From positions 1 to 34,675 of the forward strand of contig NZ_FQVL01000021.1 of NCBI RefSeq assembly GCF_900129355.1: a DNA stretch of 34,675 nucleotides. The letters are read 5' to 3'. The notes beneath the pieces are model-generated. The model worked only from the letters and a program-made list of their open reading frames with translations. It was not told the DNA's origin and searched no databases. Positions 1 to 8,787 of the stretch are shown here, piece by piece. The position numbers were made by a program, and so were the translations under genes. The stretch's first letter is position 1; every line of letters starts with the position of its first letter. The stretch is from Seinonella peptonophila. GTDB lineage: Bacteria > Bacillota > Bacilli > Thermoactinomycetales > Thermoactinomycetaceae.

Positions 1-121
1 GAAAGTCGTGCTACACTCATGATGATCCGCCCTTTGTGGATGATGGTTGTGTGAGAGCTTTCATCTAACCACATTTTGGCGGATTTTTCTATTTTTTATT
101 TTCGATTAATGCAACAACCTC
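1..121. mobile_element. Right end of an insertion sequence (partial, runs off the window)
   Basis: Positions 103-121 (CGATTAATGCAACAACCTC) are the reverse complement of the sequence at 34583-34604 near the other edge, apart from a three-base indel. Terminal inverted repeats of this GAGGTTGTTGCA type occur in DDE transposase elements, but I cannot name the family. The inside of the element would lie to the left. The preceding bases hold a loose inverted repeat (ATCCGCC near 29, GGCGGAT near 78) followed by T-rich sequence, which could stop transcription leaving the transposase gene. No transposase reading frame is recognisable in this short piece. Confidence 0.55.
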
Positions 122-222
122 ATAACAGTTAAAACTATGCACCTTGACGATTTACTCTTTGTTTGCATATCTATTGTAAATATTTATATTTATACTCTCT
201 CTTCATTAAAACCATTTAAGTG

Positions 223-228
223 TATAAT
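223..228 (+). promoter_or_regulatory. Candidate -10 box for the SH3-like gene
   Basis: A perfect TATAAT lies 35 bases before the TTG start at 264 and just after the presumed insertion-sequence end. The -35 region is poor (TTCATT-like), so this is only a probable sigma-A promoter. Confidence 0.4.
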
Positions 229-263
229 GTTATCAATTCATTAACATTAAAGGAGGCGGTTGC

Positions 264-992
264 TTGCCCAAAAAAATTCCCATTGATAAGAACTTGGCAT
301 TTAGTAAAAAGAAACTATCCAAAAAAAGGGCAAATTTTTTACCCATTGAACAACCAAAGAGTTCAAATATTTGGATTAAAATTTCAGTGGCCGTTTTACT
401 CTTACTCATTGGAGGTTTATCTGCCTATTACCTTGATCTAACAGGTGCCATTGCTTCTGATAACAAAACAAAAAAAATAGCTACTAACAAAGTAGTACCA
501 AATACAACTCCAACTCCTCTAACAAGACCCAACCCTACACCTAAAGTAATTCCTGAAACAAAATCAGGGGAAGAATTAAGAGAGGAGAAGAAAAAGGAGA
601 AAGGAACAGAAGACAAGCAAAAGGATCAAAAAGATAAAAACAAAGAGGATACAACGACCAAGCCACCACAAAAAACAACATCAAAACCAAAGACAAAGAC
701 AGAAAATAATGAACCTACATATCCATACCATGTAAACTCACCCTACCGAATCTACAATGATACAAATGGTCCAACAACAATCTATGCAGGTCCTAGTTCG
801 TCTTCAGCAAAAAAAGGCACTATTTATAACGGAACTGAAATTCTCATCCTTTGTCAAACACGAGGAAACACTGTATCTAATAGTCATGGTGAATCTTCTA
901 ACTTATGGAATAAAATTGGCCACAATCAATTTGTCCCCGATATGCATACCTATACAGGTCATGATAGTTACGTTACTAAAAAATGCCAATAA
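264..992 (+). CDS. Membrane-anchored protein with an extracytoplasmic SH3-like domain
   Basis: This 242-residue protein starts at a TTG preceded by AGGAGG at 251-256. Residues 1-35 are basic. One hydrophobic segment (about 36-57) should anchor it with the C-terminus outside. Residues 65-150 are a low-complexity Lys/Thr/Pro/Glu linker, the usual wall-spanning spacer. The last ~90 residues (from YPYHV) look like a bacterial SH3-type domain: a strand with TIYAGPSS, then GTIYNGTEILILC, and an SNLWNKIGHNQFVPDMH stretch like the NxWxKL..GxYVxD pattern of secreted SH3 proteins. Cysteines near 196 and 241 could form a disulfide. A role in wall binding is inferred; no catalytic domain is seen. The gene stands alone, with a bidirectional terminator behind it. 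Confidence 0.75.
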   Translation: MPKKIPIDKNLAFSKKKLSKKRANFLPIEQPKSSNIWIKISVAVLLLLIGGLSAYYLDLTGAIASDNKTKKIATNKVVPNTTPTPLTRPNPTPKVIPETKSGEELREEKKKEKGTEDKQKDQKDKNKEDTTTKPPQKTTSKPKTKTENNEPTYPYHVNSPYRIYNDTNGPTTIYAGPSSSSAKKGTIYNGTEILILCQTRGNTVSNSHGESSNLWNKIGHNQFVPDMHTYTGHDSYVTKKCQ

Positions 993-1031
993 ATGATTGC
1001 AATTACGAAACACTTAAAATTGATTCATAAC

Positions 1032-1068
1032 AAAAGCCAGGTACAGACGATGACGTCTCCTGGCTTTT
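1032..1068. terminator. Bidirectional terminator between convergent genes
   Basis: AAAAGCCAGG at 1032-1041 pairs with CCTGGCTTTT at 1059-1068. A second stem (AGACG/CGTCT around an ATGA loop) sits inside it. A/T tracts on both sides let it serve the SH3-like gene and the AAA+ ATPase gene. Confidence 0.9.
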
Positions 1069-1070
1069 GT

Positions 1071-2636
1071 TCAATTCTGTGGAAAAAAGATTAACCGTCG
1101 TTTTCCTTCTGGTAATTGCTCATCCATATGCTGTGTATGTTGACCTGATGCCGGAATTGCTCGTTCAAGACCCCATCTTCTAATCTGGGCAATCTGCTCA
1201 GGACTCGTTTTTGATAAAGGTACGACATTTTGGAAACTACGAATAAATAATTCAGGAGTTACTGTACCATCACCATTTAGAAACGCCTCTTTTACAACTT
1301 CACGAACAGCAGATTCTAAATCTGACCCCGCAAATCCTTCAGACATTTCAACTAGTTGATCCAAAAGTGATGCATCAAGGTCTTGTTTTAGCCCTCGTCT
1401 TGTGTAAATTTGAATGATTTCCTTGCGCTCTGCTGGTGAAGGTAGATCAACAAAAAACAATTCATCGAATCGACCACGTCGCAACAATTCAGGTGGCAAC
1501 CTTGAAATATCGTTGGCAGTTGCAACTACAAAGACACGAGAACGAGCTTCTTGAAGCCAAAAAAGAAATTGCCCTACTAAACGAGTAGATGTTCCTCCGC
1601 TATCGCCCGCCCCAGCTCCAGCAAGTCCTTTTTCGATCTCATCAATCCACAAGACACAAGGTGCTACATGTTCAGCTGTCGACAATGCTTCCTTTAATCT
1701 ACCTTCGCTCTGTCCTAACCATTGACCATATATGGTAGATAAATCCAGACGATATAATGGTAAATTCCAACTTGCTGCGATTGCTTTAGCCGAAAGTGAT
1801 TTTCCACACCCTGGTACCCCCACGAGTAGCACACCACGAGGCGGGCGAATTCCACGCTCTTTTAAGTTTGCTGTTAGCAAAGGCCTTTCATGATCCAACC
1901 ATGCCTTCAAACCATTTAAACCACCAACTGTTAGTTCTTGTCCGTCCAACTTCACTCGTTCTAATCCAGATATATCTGCAAATATGCGATCCTTTGCCTT
2001 CGTTATTTCTTGTAGATCATCTTTTTTAACAGCACCTTTTACGGCTATAGTTGCAATGATATTCTCTGCTTCAATCTGGCTAATGCCAGACATCATAGTA
2101 GCTGCCTCTTGCTGATCCTGTTCTGTCCATTCTACAGGAACCATACTTTTATAATATTGAATTGAGCTTTTTACAATTGAAAGCATTTCATCTTCGTTTG
2201 GAAGATCAAGCGTAATGGCCATTCCTAGGCGCTGTAATTGACCCCATACCGGTTTTGACGTAATGACAATGACCACACCAGCTTTTTGTTCTGCTAACAT
2301 GACCACATCAGAAAAATGGCGAGAGCGTTCATTATCATCCTCTAAGTCTGGAAATTCGGTGAGTACAAAAGTTAAATTTTGCCGTTGGGTAAACTGCTGA
2401 CTTATAAAATCAAGTGCACCATAAACAGAACGATCTTCATTCACCTTGCGCTGACTCATAATATCCTTCATACCCTCAGAGAGTGTATGAGCATAGATAG
2501 GAATATTTATCTTTTCCGCTGTCTCTCGTAAAATATTCATCACACGTGAACGCTCAGTGCTTCGAATGGAAATAAAAGGAATTCTAGCGCTTATATATCG
2601 TTCTAAAGCGTTTCTAAACGTATTCATATCCGCCAT
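1071..2636 (-). CDS. Ycf46-like AAA+ ATPase
   Basis: This 521-residue protein has an all-in-one AAA+ layout. The N-terminal ~220 residues resemble the pre-ATPase region of Ycf46-type proteins (degenerate P-loop fold, [13 protein letters not shown] near 21). The AAA+ module follows: Walker A GVPGCGKS at 273-280, Walker B VLWIDEIE at 328-335, sensor-1 ATAND near 372, and an arginine-finger-like [11 protein letters not shown] at 385-395. The C-terminal helical lid includes [14 protein letters not shown]. Such proteins are ATP-driven remodelling machines of unknown client; no protease or membrane segment is present. It is the last gene of a four-gene operon, 27 bases after the 178-residue gene. 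The first ATG is used here; ATG at codon 4 is equally possible. The family is clear, the function is not. Confidence 0.85.
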   Translation of the reverse strand: MADMNTFRNALERYISARIPFISIRSTERSRVMNILRETAEKINIPIYAHTLSEGMKDIMSQRKVNEDRSVYGALDFISQQFTQRQNLTFVLTEFPDLEDDNERSRHFSDVVMLAEQKAGVVIVITSKPVWGQLQRLGMAITLDLPNEDEMLSIVKSSIQYYKSMVPVEWTEQDQQEAATMMSGISQIEAENIIATIAVKGAVKKDDLQEITKAKDRIFADISGLERVKLDGQELTVGGLNGLKAWLDHERPLLTANLKERGIRPPRGVLLVGVPGCGKSLSAKAIAASWNLPLYRLDLSTIYGQWLGQSEGRLKEALSTAEHVAPCVLWIDEIEKGLAGAGAGDSGGTSTRLVGQFLFWLQEARSRVFVVATANDISRLPPELLRRGRFDELFFVDLPSPAERKEIIQIYTRRGLKQDLDASLLDQLVEMSEGFAGSDLESAVREVVKEAFLNGDGTVTPELFIRSFQNVVPLSKTSPEQIAQIRRWGLERAIPASGQHTQHMDEQLPEGKRRLIFFPQN

Positions 2637-2663
2637 TTACAACAAACCTTTCATTCACATAAG

Positions 2664-3200
2664 TTATTTTTTCTTTAACATTTTAATCAGGGTTGTGAAA
2701 AATGAAGGCTCTTTTTTTTCTTCTTCTATAGGGATTTGGGGAATTTCTACGGTAACTGGGTTACGATTAATGATATTGTATAATTTTCCAGTGGAATCAT
2801 TTTGGCGAGCACTATCTTCCAAACCTTTTTGTAATTTTTTAATTGCATCATTGAGTGCCTCTAGAATTTTTTGTTTTTGTTCATTTGGAATAGCGGGCAT
2901 CATAACTAATCGAATAACAAATTCAGACCGCTTGCGTTCAGCAATTAAAGCAGGAACAAGCAAGTGTTCTTTCGCCTGTGCACGTTGTAGATCTTGGCGT
3001 AATTTATTTGCTGATTTTTGAAAACGATCATCAATGACCTCATTCAACCGTTTTAAAAAGCGGCTTGAAACGCCAGGTACCCAATCAATTTTCCCTTGAT
3101 GAATAACTGACAAAATCGCTTCTTCATCTTGGCTTTCATCTTTTAATAATCGAAAGCACTTCGCCCAATCAGCGTAGATCTGTGGTGGTTGTAGATTCAT
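2664..3200 (-). CDS. Uncharacterised helical protein in the Ycf46-like ATPase operon
   Basis: This 178-residue protein begins MNLQPPQIYADW at ATG 3200, chosen because GGAGGAAAGG lies just upstream; a longer in-frame reading to 3245 has no such site. It is charged and mostly helical with no signal peptide or membrane segment. Residues ~50-130 look like long helices or a coiled coil, then a Pro/Glu-rich stretch (IPQIPIEEEKKEP) and a short basic amphipathic tail (FFTTLIKMLKKK) that could touch membrane or RNA. Its start overlaps the stop of the upstream 65-residue gene by four bases (ATGA), implying translational coupling. I do not recognise the family. A client or adaptor of the downstream ATPase is an inference from gene order only. 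Confidence 0.75.
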   Translation of the reverse strand: MNLQPPQIYADWAKCFRLLKDESQDEEAILSVIHQGKIDWVPGVSSRFLKRLNEVIDDRFQKSANKLRQDLQRAQAKEHLLVPALIAERKRSEFVIRLVMMPAIPNEQKQKILEALNDAIKKLQKGLEDSARQNDSTGKLYNIINRNPVTVEIPQIPIEEEKKEPSFFTTLIKMLKKK

Positions 3201-3394
3201 ATTCCTTTCCTCCGAATTGTTTTTCTCGGCGGCAATAAATCCCATTCAGGCAAAATCGTATGCTTTTTTGCTTGATCTTGACTACTTTGTCTCTGAAAAG
3301 CAGGCGTTGTTGAAGGTTCCTTGGTTTGATTATTTTCGTTCTCCGTTTGATTTGGAATTTGCGCTCCCCTTAAAGGTCGAAATGACTGATCCAT
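3197..3394 (-). CDS. Small hydrophilic protein of unknown function (65 aa)
   Basis: The gene has a strong ribosome binding site (GAGGAGGT) before ATG 3394, lies 13 bases after the preceding gene, and shares an ATGA overlap with the next one. Its position argues for real coding despite its size. The 65 residues are polar and probably disordered: Gln/Asn/Thr/Ser-rich in the middle, then a short motif, HTILPEWDLLPPRK, and a basic end (RRKGI). No domain, signal peptide or cysteine is seen. A disordered linker or adaptor peptide for the ATPase complex is possible but unproven. Confidence 0.65.
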   Translation of the reverse strand: MDQSFRPLRGAQIPNQTENENNQTKEPSTTPAFQRQSSQDQAKKHTILPEWDLLPPRKTIRRKGI

Positions 3395-3407
3395 CCGAGC
3401 ACCTCCT

Positions 3408-3887
3408 CTATGATTGATCTTGGATTACAGAGACCTCTCCTTCTTTGTCGACTACACGCAAACAATCAGGATATACTTCAACAAAAGCATAACTTGGATG
3501 AAGCGCCAATGTTCTTGCTCTCTCTAATCCACCCGGTAATGGCTCACTCACTTTATAATGCATAATGATTTCTTCACGTAAATCAAGTGTGTGTACTTCA
3601 AATGGATGCCCCAGATAACAAGCTGAAACAATCCCTATTGGTAATGATTGTTTCTCTACATCAGCAAATTCTTGATCGACTCCCGCTAAAATTTCAGACA
3701 TTTTTGCCTCACTAAGTACTTTTTCCCCTGTGTCTAATCCTGTACACAATTCTACATAAGCCGAGGAGCGATTTTGTCTTAAACGGGCTTGAGGATGAAA
3801 CGAAATATGTTGAAGATTTACATCGGATTTTTTCTCTTTCCAATTTGTATCTGTTTGATTTGATCGGTTAAAGAATGGTCTAGGCAT
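3408..3887 (-). CDS. Uncharacterised protein, first gene of the Ycf46-like ATPase operon
   Basis: A 159-residue soluble protein. I place the start at ATG 3887 (MPRPFFNRSNQ), with AAAGGA about ten bases upstream; a GTG three codons earlier sits too close to that site. The first ~30 residues are polar and probably flexible. The rest looks like an alpha/beta fold with a hydrophobic core (PIGIVSACYLGHPFEVHTLD, then HPSYAFVEVYPDCLRVVD). Two well-placed cysteines are visible, but no metal or catalytic motif. The gene is divergent from the CAP-domain lipoprotein and leads the operon ending in the AAA+ ATPase. I do not recognise the family. Confidence 0.7.
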   Translation of the reverse strand: MPRPFFNRSNQTDTNWKEKKSDVNLQHISFHPQARLRQNRSSAYVELCTGLDTGEKVLSEAKMSEILAGVDQEFADVEKQSLPIGIVSACYLGHPFEVHTLDLREEIIMHYKVSEPLPGGLERARTLALHPSYAFVEVYPDCLRVVDKEGEVSVIQDQS

Positions 3888-3984
3888 TTCTTTCACATCC
3901 TTTATCTTGCCATTTTTCTCAGATCGGTTAAACTATTCTTTATATAATTACTTTTCTATAATATCTCATATGGAGTTGATCTAT

Positions 3985-4695
3985 TTGCGCAAACTTTTCC
4001 TTCCGATCCTATTGATCATTCTGGTGGGTGTAGCTTGCACACCACAAATAGAAGAGGAAAAAACAGCAGCTAAACCATTAAAATCAACAAAAACGAGTAT
4101 TCAATCAACACCATCTAATGAAAAAAAAGAGCTTCCAAAAAATACACCAGCAGTTCAAATATCTCAAAAACAACAACAAGAAAAAAAGAATCAGAAAAAC
4201 AACGAGGTAAGTGTTGATAAACAACAATCACCAAAAAAACAAATGAAGATCAAGCAATCAAATACTGACAAAAAGAAAATGGATAAACATTACACAAACT
4301 CACAGCAAATGGAAACATTTGAAACAAAAGTCGTGATGTTAGTAAATCAGGAACGAACAAAAAGAGGACTCCCACCATTAAAGAAAAGCAGTAAAGTTTC
4401 AACATTAGCTGAACTGAAATCGAAAGATATGTTGCATCATCATTACTTTTCTCACCAGTCACCTACATTCGGCTCATCATTTCATCTATTGAAGCAAAAA
4501 GAAGTCTCGTATCTAGCAGCAGGTGAAAACATTGCAACAGGCCAAAAAACACCTGCATCAGTGATGGAATCTTGGATGAATAGTGAAGGACATCGCGCTA
4601 ATATTTTAAACAAGGACTTTACGCATATTGGTGTTGGCTATGTGAAAGAGGGTTCATCACGTACATATTGGACACAAATCTTTATTAAAAGATAA
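3985..4695 (+). CDS. CAP-domain (SCP/YkwD-like) lipoprotein
   Basis: Starting at TTG 3985 gives a classic lipoprotein signal, MRKLFLPILLIILVGVAC, with lipobox VGVAC; GGAG lies eight bases upstream. A longer reading from 3907 would put ~26 residues before the signal and is disfavoured. After Cys18 comes a ~100-residue Lys/Gln/Ser-rich linker. The C-terminal ~120 residues are a CAP domain like that of Bacillus YkwD: VNQERTKRGLPPL, then HHHYFSHQSP, GENIATG, SWMNSEGHRANILN and HIGVGYV. The His and Glu residues of the CAP cavity are present. The protein should sit on the outer membrane face, with its domain in the wall. Bacterial CAP proteins are often linked to sporulation or the envelope; the activity is unknown. 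A terminator follows directly. Confidence 0.88.
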   Translation: MRKLFLPILLIILVGVACTPQIEEEKTAAKPLKSTKTSIQSTPSNEKKELPKNTPAVQISQKQQQEKKNQKNNEVSVDKQQSPKKQMKIKQSNTDKKKMDKHYTNSQQMETFETKVVMLVNQERTKRGLPPLKKSSKVSTLAELKSKDMLHHHYFSHQSPTFGSSFHLLKQKEVSYLAAGENIATGQKTPASVMESWMNSEGHRANILNKDFTHIGVGYVKEGSSRTYWTQIFIKR

Positions 4696-4704
4696 TACTC
4701 AAAC

Positions 4705-4733
4705 CTGGCACTCTCCAGTAAATTGAGTGCCAG
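4705..4733. terminator. Terminator between convergent genes
   Basis: CTGGCACTC (4705-4713) pairs with GAGTGCCAG (4725-4733). It lies between the stop codons of the CAP lipoprotein gene and the large coiled-coil protein gene. The following T-tract is short (TTATTTA). Confidence 0.8.
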
Positions 4734-4737
4734 TTAT

Positions 4738-6438
4738 TTACGTATGAATAGCTCGAGCTTGATCAAAGCCCGTCTGTACATACTGTTCTTTACGGATACT
4801 AGCTATATATTCAGTCACTTTTTTAGAATCTTCATCTGCTTTGGTATATTCATCGCGCCAATCAACAATCTCAGCAATGGTTGCTAATAAATCGTTTTTA
4901 GCATTGATCTGTTTTTGATAAAATTGGGATCGTTCCACTTTTTTATTATGTCGACGAAGCCAAAGAAACCAGCCAGGTCCTAACAAACCAAGTAGTGTTA
5001 GCAGGAGAAAAGCCGGATGAATATAAGCCAAGGCAATCCCAAAAATAGAGAGTAGACCACCGCCTACTGCCGCTAAATAATGCTTCTTTTTTAGCTTCTT
5101 TTTACTTTTACCCTTCTTCTTCATATATTCCATCAACGAACGTACCATTTCGATTTGATTTGTACCATCACGAGTTGTACCTTGCCAACCTTCTATCTCA
5201 ATTTCAATTTCACTTGGAAATTGACGACGATGTTCAGCAGTAAAATCTTTATAAGCATTTACAAGCCAGTCTTTACAAAATGCAATCGCAAAGCGTTGTG
5301 TGGCTTTGGTGGCAGAGACAGTCTGAGGAAAGAAGGCTAGCGTTTGCATCACATCTTTAAAATGAAATTTTTGATTCCAAGCTACTTTTTCTTGTGAGAA
5401 CTTCTCCTCTGCAATCTCACGCTTTCCATCTTCTTCTATGATGAGATTTAATAACCGATCTTTCTGTCGCAATGGTAATTCTTCTTCATCATAATCAGTG
5501 ACCAAGTTTTGCAACATCTCATCAACAGCTTCAAAAACTTTCTGTACAGGTCGAACCTCTCCAGAAAAAACAGTTTGTAGAAACGTAAGCAATTGTTGAT
5601 GACTATGTGCAAACTCTAAAGACTTCTTACATTGATCAAAAGTTGGTGAGTATTGACTCAAATAAGGATATTGCTGATCAACAGCTTGATCTACAATAAA
5701 TTTTTCTAATGGTTCTAACCACGATTTATGCAACTCTTCACCAGAAGCGGTTACATCAAACATCCATTGATTCATTTGAGCAATCGATTGGGCACGGGAT
5801 TGTGGATCGAACACACCATTTGTAAAGGCATCTAATAAAATAATCACTTCACGATCTAATGCACTTGCATCTTGAAGGAAAAAATAACTCTCCAACCACC
5901 GAGAACATGCTTCAAATCGTTCATAACGCCGCATCACTAATGCAAAGAATAATGAACTTTTTTGGCTATCACGACGAAATCCCTCTTGTAATGCCTTTTC
6001 TGCTAATTCTCTCTTATCCTCAATCCATGCAGATAAGGCTACCAAACACGGAGATAACCAATATTTAGGCGTTTTTAACATCAGTTCTTCGGTTGTGGAA
6101 CTGATGATCTCATCACGGACAATTCCTACATCTACCGCTTGTAAAATTCCCGTTGCCCTTCTTCGAACTGAATCATAGTGACCAAAATCTTTTTCCAATT
6201 TTTGACGAACACGAACCAAACGTGTTTCTGCCAATTGTAATTGCTTTGATTGTAATTCATCTTGTAAATAGGTATAAAAATCATTTGACAATTTATCTAA
6301 TTTCGCTTCTGTTTCAAGTACTTTATTCTGCATACTCAACACATAGTGATACATGTGTTCGATCCCACTATGGATATTGGTGAGATTATGTTCAATCGTA
6401 CGTAAATCAGCTTTTCGAATTATTCTCTGATTGGACAT
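4738..6438 (-). CDS. Large coiled-coil protein with a membrane hairpin, unknown function
   Basis: A 566-residue protein without a recognised domain. Residues ~10-90 are a predicted coiled coil rich in Glu/Lys/Leu. Residues ~100-400 look helical with repeat-like segments (YWLSPCLVALSAWIEDKREL is TPR-like). A very basic stretch (KKKGKSKKKLKKK) precedes two hydrophobic segments at about 455-475 and 478-497, separated by a short IHP-containing turn, so both termini should be cytoplasmic. A final charged helix follows. The start ATG at 6438 has a G-rich but atypical upstream site. The gene is transcribed alone and toward the CAP lipoprotein gene. It may belong with the nearby ATPase operon, but this is only proximity. 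Confidence 0.75.
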   Translation of the reverse strand: MSNQRIIRKADLRTIEHNLTNIHSGIEHMYHYVLSMQNKVLETEAKLDKLSNDFYTYLQDELQSKQLQLAETRLVRVRQKLEKDFGHYDSVRRRATGILQAVDVGIVRDEIISSTTEELMLKTPKYWLSPCLVALSAWIEDKRELAEKALQEGFRRDSQKSSLFFALVMRRYERFEACSRWLESYFFLQDASALDREVIILLDAFTNGVFDPQSRAQSIAQMNQWMFDVTASGEELHKSWLEPLEKFIVDQAVDQQYPYLSQYSPTFDQCKKSLEFAHSHQQLLTFLQTVFSGEVRPVQKVFEAVDEMLQNLVTDYDEEELPLRQKDRLLNLIIEEDGKREIAEEKFSQEKVAWNQKFHFKDVMQTLAFFPQTVSATKATQRFAIAFCKDWLVNAYKDFTAEHRRQFPSEIEIEIEGWQGTTRDGTNQIEMVRSLMEYMKKKGKSKKKLKKKHYLAAVGGGLLSIFGIALAYIHPAFLLLTLLGLLGPGWFLWLRRHNKKVERSQFYQKQINAKNDLLATIAEIVDWRDEYTKADEDSKKVTEYIASIRKEQYVQTGFDQARAIHT

Positions 6439-6593
6439 ATTGATGCCCCACCCCCATTCTTATCAATAACTATAGCAAAAAAAAGAATATAGAAAAATAA
6501 ATATTTTAATATGTTAAATCCAGTAAAATGGTTAAAAAGTGCTTATCTTTTACATAAGAGTGGTAAAAAATTGCTAGTGTGTTTTTGTCTCTA

Positions 6594-6624
6594 TTGCACA
6601 CCGTAGAATAGAACATGGTACAAT
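6594..6624 (+). promoter_or_regulatory. Candidate sigma-A promoter of glmM
   Basis: TTGCAC (6594-6599) and TACAAT (6619-6624) are 19 bases apart, which is long, but TG at 6616-6617 makes an extended -10. The start codon is 33 bases downstream of the -10 box. Confidence 0.5.
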
Positions 6625-6656
6625 GATTCAGTTGATTTGAACTTTGGGAGGTAATT

Positions 6657-7997
6657 ATGGGTAAATATTTTGGAACCGATGGTGTTCGAGGGATCGCCAA
6701 TCAAGAATTGACACCCGAACTCGCCTTTAAACTCGGTCGAACAGGCGCCTATGTGATCACATCACAGACAAATCGGGCAAAAGTAGTCATTGGACGAGAC
6801 TCTCGTCTTTCAGGTGAAATGCTAGAATCTGCCCTTACAGCTGGTTTTCTTTCAATGGGCATCGATGTCATATTATTAGGCATCGTAAGCACACCTGCTG
6901 TAGCCTATTTAACACGATATCTAAAAGCAGAAGCAGGGGTCATGATTTCTGCATCACATAATCCATACCCAGACAATGGTATTAAATTTTTTAATAGTGA
7001 GGGACATAAGTTATCCGATGAAATGGAGGAAAGAATCGAAACATTATTGGATGATCAAAATGATACATTAGCTAGACCAACAGGTGAAAATCTAGGTCGA
7101 ATTATAAAACAACAAGGAGCGATTGATCATTATCTTGATTATTTAGCAACAACTATTGATACAGACTTAAAAGGGCTCCATGTCGTTATGGATGGTGCAA
7201 ATGGTGCAGCATATCAATTGGCTCCCCAATTACTAGAGCGATTAGGGGTAAAATTGACAAAAATCCATACAGACCCCAATGGTGTCAATATTAATCAAGG
7301 TTGTGGATCAACCCATCCAGAAGATCTACAAAAAGCGGTTCAAATGAGTCAAGCACAGATCGGTATTGCCTTTGATGGAGATGCTGATCGATTAATCGCT
7401 GTAGATGAAAAAGGCAAGATTGTCGATGGCGATCAGATTATGGCTATCTGTGCCAAGTATTTATCAGATCAACAGAAACTTGCTGGAAACACCGTTGTGA
7501 CAACGGTTATGAGTAATATTGGATTTTTCAAATCTATGGAAAATTTAGGAATCCAATCAGTTCAGACTGCTGTAGGTGACCGGTTTGTTGCTGCTGCACT
7601 TCGGAAAGGTAACTTCACCTTAGGTGGGGAACAATCAGGTCATATTATTTTTACGGAATACTCAAACACTGGAGATGGTCTACTCTCTGCTCTTCAACTA
7701 CTACAGGTTCTCAAGGCAACTGGTAAAAAATTATCGGAATTAAGTCAAGTCATGACCAAGTATCCACAACTGATGAAAAATGTAAAAGTAAAAACGAAAG
7801 AGGGTTGGCAAAAAAACAAAGCAATCGCACAAGCGATCAAAGAAGCTGAACATCAGTTGAAAGATTCCGGTCGGGTACTTGTACGTCCTTCAGGTACAGA
7901 ACCATTAATCCGTGTAATGGCAGAAGGCCCCGATGAGGAAGTACTAAATGAATATATAAACCAAATTGCCCAAGTGATTGAACAAGAGCTTGGGTAA
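6657..7997 (+). CDS. glmM: Phosphoglucosamine mutase GlmM
   Basis: GlmM converts glucosamine-6-phosphate to glucosamine-1-phosphate on the path to UDP-GlcNAc, and so feeds peptidoglycan and teichoic acid synthesis. The 446-residue length is normal. It opens with the family signature KYFGTDGVRGIAN. The phosphoserine loop is ISASHNP with Ser100, the Mg2+ loop DGDADR covers Asp240, Asp242 and Asp244, a sugar-binding GGEQSGH lies near 325, and the C-terminal phosphate clamp is RPSGTEPLIRV. GGGAGG precedes the ATG. In many Bacillales glmM follows cdaA and cdaR; here those neighbours are absent and the gene has its own promoter. No glmS ribozyme is seen nearby. Confidence 0.98.
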   Translation: MGKYFGTDGVRGIANQELTPELAFKLGRTGAYVITSQTNRAKVVIGRDSRLSGEMLESALTAGFLSMGIDVILLGIVSTPAVAYLTRYLKAEAGVMISASHNPYPDNGIKFFNSEGHKLSDEMEERIETLLDDQNDTLARPTGENLGRIIKQQGAIDHYLDYLATTIDTDLKGLHVVMDGANGAAYQLAPQLLERLGVKLTKIHTDPNGVNINQGCGSTHPEDLQKAVQMSQAQIGIAFDGDADRLIAVDEKGKIVDGDQIMAICAKYLSDQQKLAGNTVVTTVMSNIGFFKSMENLGIQSVQTAVGDRFVAAALRKGNFTLGGEQSGHIIFTEYSNTGDGLLSALQLLQVLKATGKKLSELSQVMTKYPQLMKNVKVKTKEGWQKNKAIAQAIKEAEHQLKDSGRVLVRPSGTEPLIRVMAEGPDEEVLNEYINQIAQVIEQELG

Positions 7998-8010
7998 CCA
8001 AAGGATGACT

Positions 8011-8054
8011 CTTGACAACTCCCCTCGCGTAAACGTGAGGGGATTCTTGGGATG
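8011..8054 (-). mobile_element. Hairpin resembling an IS200/IS605-type right end, at the glmM terminator position
   Basis: CCCCTCGCG (8021-8029) pairs with CGTGAGGGG (8034-8042) around a TAAA loop. Read on the minus strand, the hairpin is preceded by CCCAAGAATCCC and followed by GGGAGTTGTCAA. The same layout, CCCAAGAATCCC, hairpin, GGAGT..TCAA, is found at 34498-34535 and is typical of the right end of tnpB-bearing IS200/IS605 elements. No tnpA or tnpB remains. Lying just behind glmM, the hairpin may now end its transcript, although there is no good U-tract. Confidence 0.5.
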
Positions 8055-8081
8055 AATAATCAGCCAATCAGAAAACGTTTT

Positions 8082-8636
8082 TTATGGAGTTATTGCTACT
8101 CCAATCGCAGCTCCTGTAAATTTACTTCCTTCTTTCTGTAATATTACGCTAAATGAACCTGGTTTCGTTCCGCCAAATTGAAGTTTATCAAACTGTCTTG
8201 ATAGTTTCTGACTCTCATAAATAATGACGATCCGATCATCAGGGGTGATGGAAGTGTGCTTATACTCCTGAATTTTCTGAGAATCATTAGGAATCAATGT
8301 CTTGACATATGCCAAAGCCTGTTCTTCACTTGTATAGGGATGCTCAAATGATAGTGTGATAATTAACGCCTTTCCATCAGCAAATGTAGGCATGATCGAA
8401 TCATTAGCAAACTTGCCAAGTAAATCAGTACCTTTGTTCTCTCCAAACTTGTCCACAAATGATTGGATTGATCCACCTAGGCCAGCAAATGAGTCAAAAT
8501 TTTGTTCCTCTTGATGTTGATTTTGTTTTTCCTTAGATGCCCTTGTAGATGCATCAGTTCCTGAGGATTGCTCATTTAATTGACAACCACTGAAGAAAAT
8601 CAACATCATAACTAACAATAAAAAACGATTCATCAT
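8082..8636 (-). CDS. Lipoprotein of unknown function
   Basis: A 184-residue protein with a type II signal peptide, MMNRFLLLVMMLIFFSGC, and lipobox FSGC (Cys18). Residues 19-50 are a polar Ser/Gln/Glu linker. The rest looks like a small alpha/beta domain, with ALIITLSFEHPYTSEEQALA and DDRIVIIYESQKL as the clearest secondary-structure blocks and no catalytic motif. The end, TGAAIGVAITP, is hydrophobic. It stands alone, facing glmM, with the IS605-like hairpin in between. I do not recognise the family; surface display on the membrane is well supported. Confidence 0.8.
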   Translation of the reverse strand: MMNRFLLLVMMLIFFSGCQLNEQSSGTDASTRASKEKQNQHQEEQNFDSFAGLGGSIQSFVDKFGENKGTDLLGKFANDSIMPTFADGKALIITLSFEHPYTSEEQALAYVKTLIPNDSQKIQEYKHTSITPDDRIVIIYESQKLSRQFDKLQFGGTKPGSFSVILQKEGSKFTGAAIGVAITP

Positions 8637-8787
8637 ATCACTCTTCTCATCTGAAAATTATTGATTCCTCATAAAAATGTACCCTCTAAAATCCGTTTCT
8701 TAACCTGTTTAATCTTTAACTGAATATAGGTTTCACTATCGCAAAGTTATAAAGTGTCGCCTCTTTTTTTTCTATTTTGAATAGAAT

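Noticed and set aside
2557-3021. A 154-residue plus-strand open frame
   Set aside because: It crosses the ATPase gene start and lies opposite the 178-residue gene. It has no ribosome binding site and no domain.
6440-6656. glmS-type ribozyme or c-di-AMP operon context before glmM
   Set aside because: No cdaA/cdaR coding sequence and no conserved ribozyme core; only a sigma-A-like promoter is visible.
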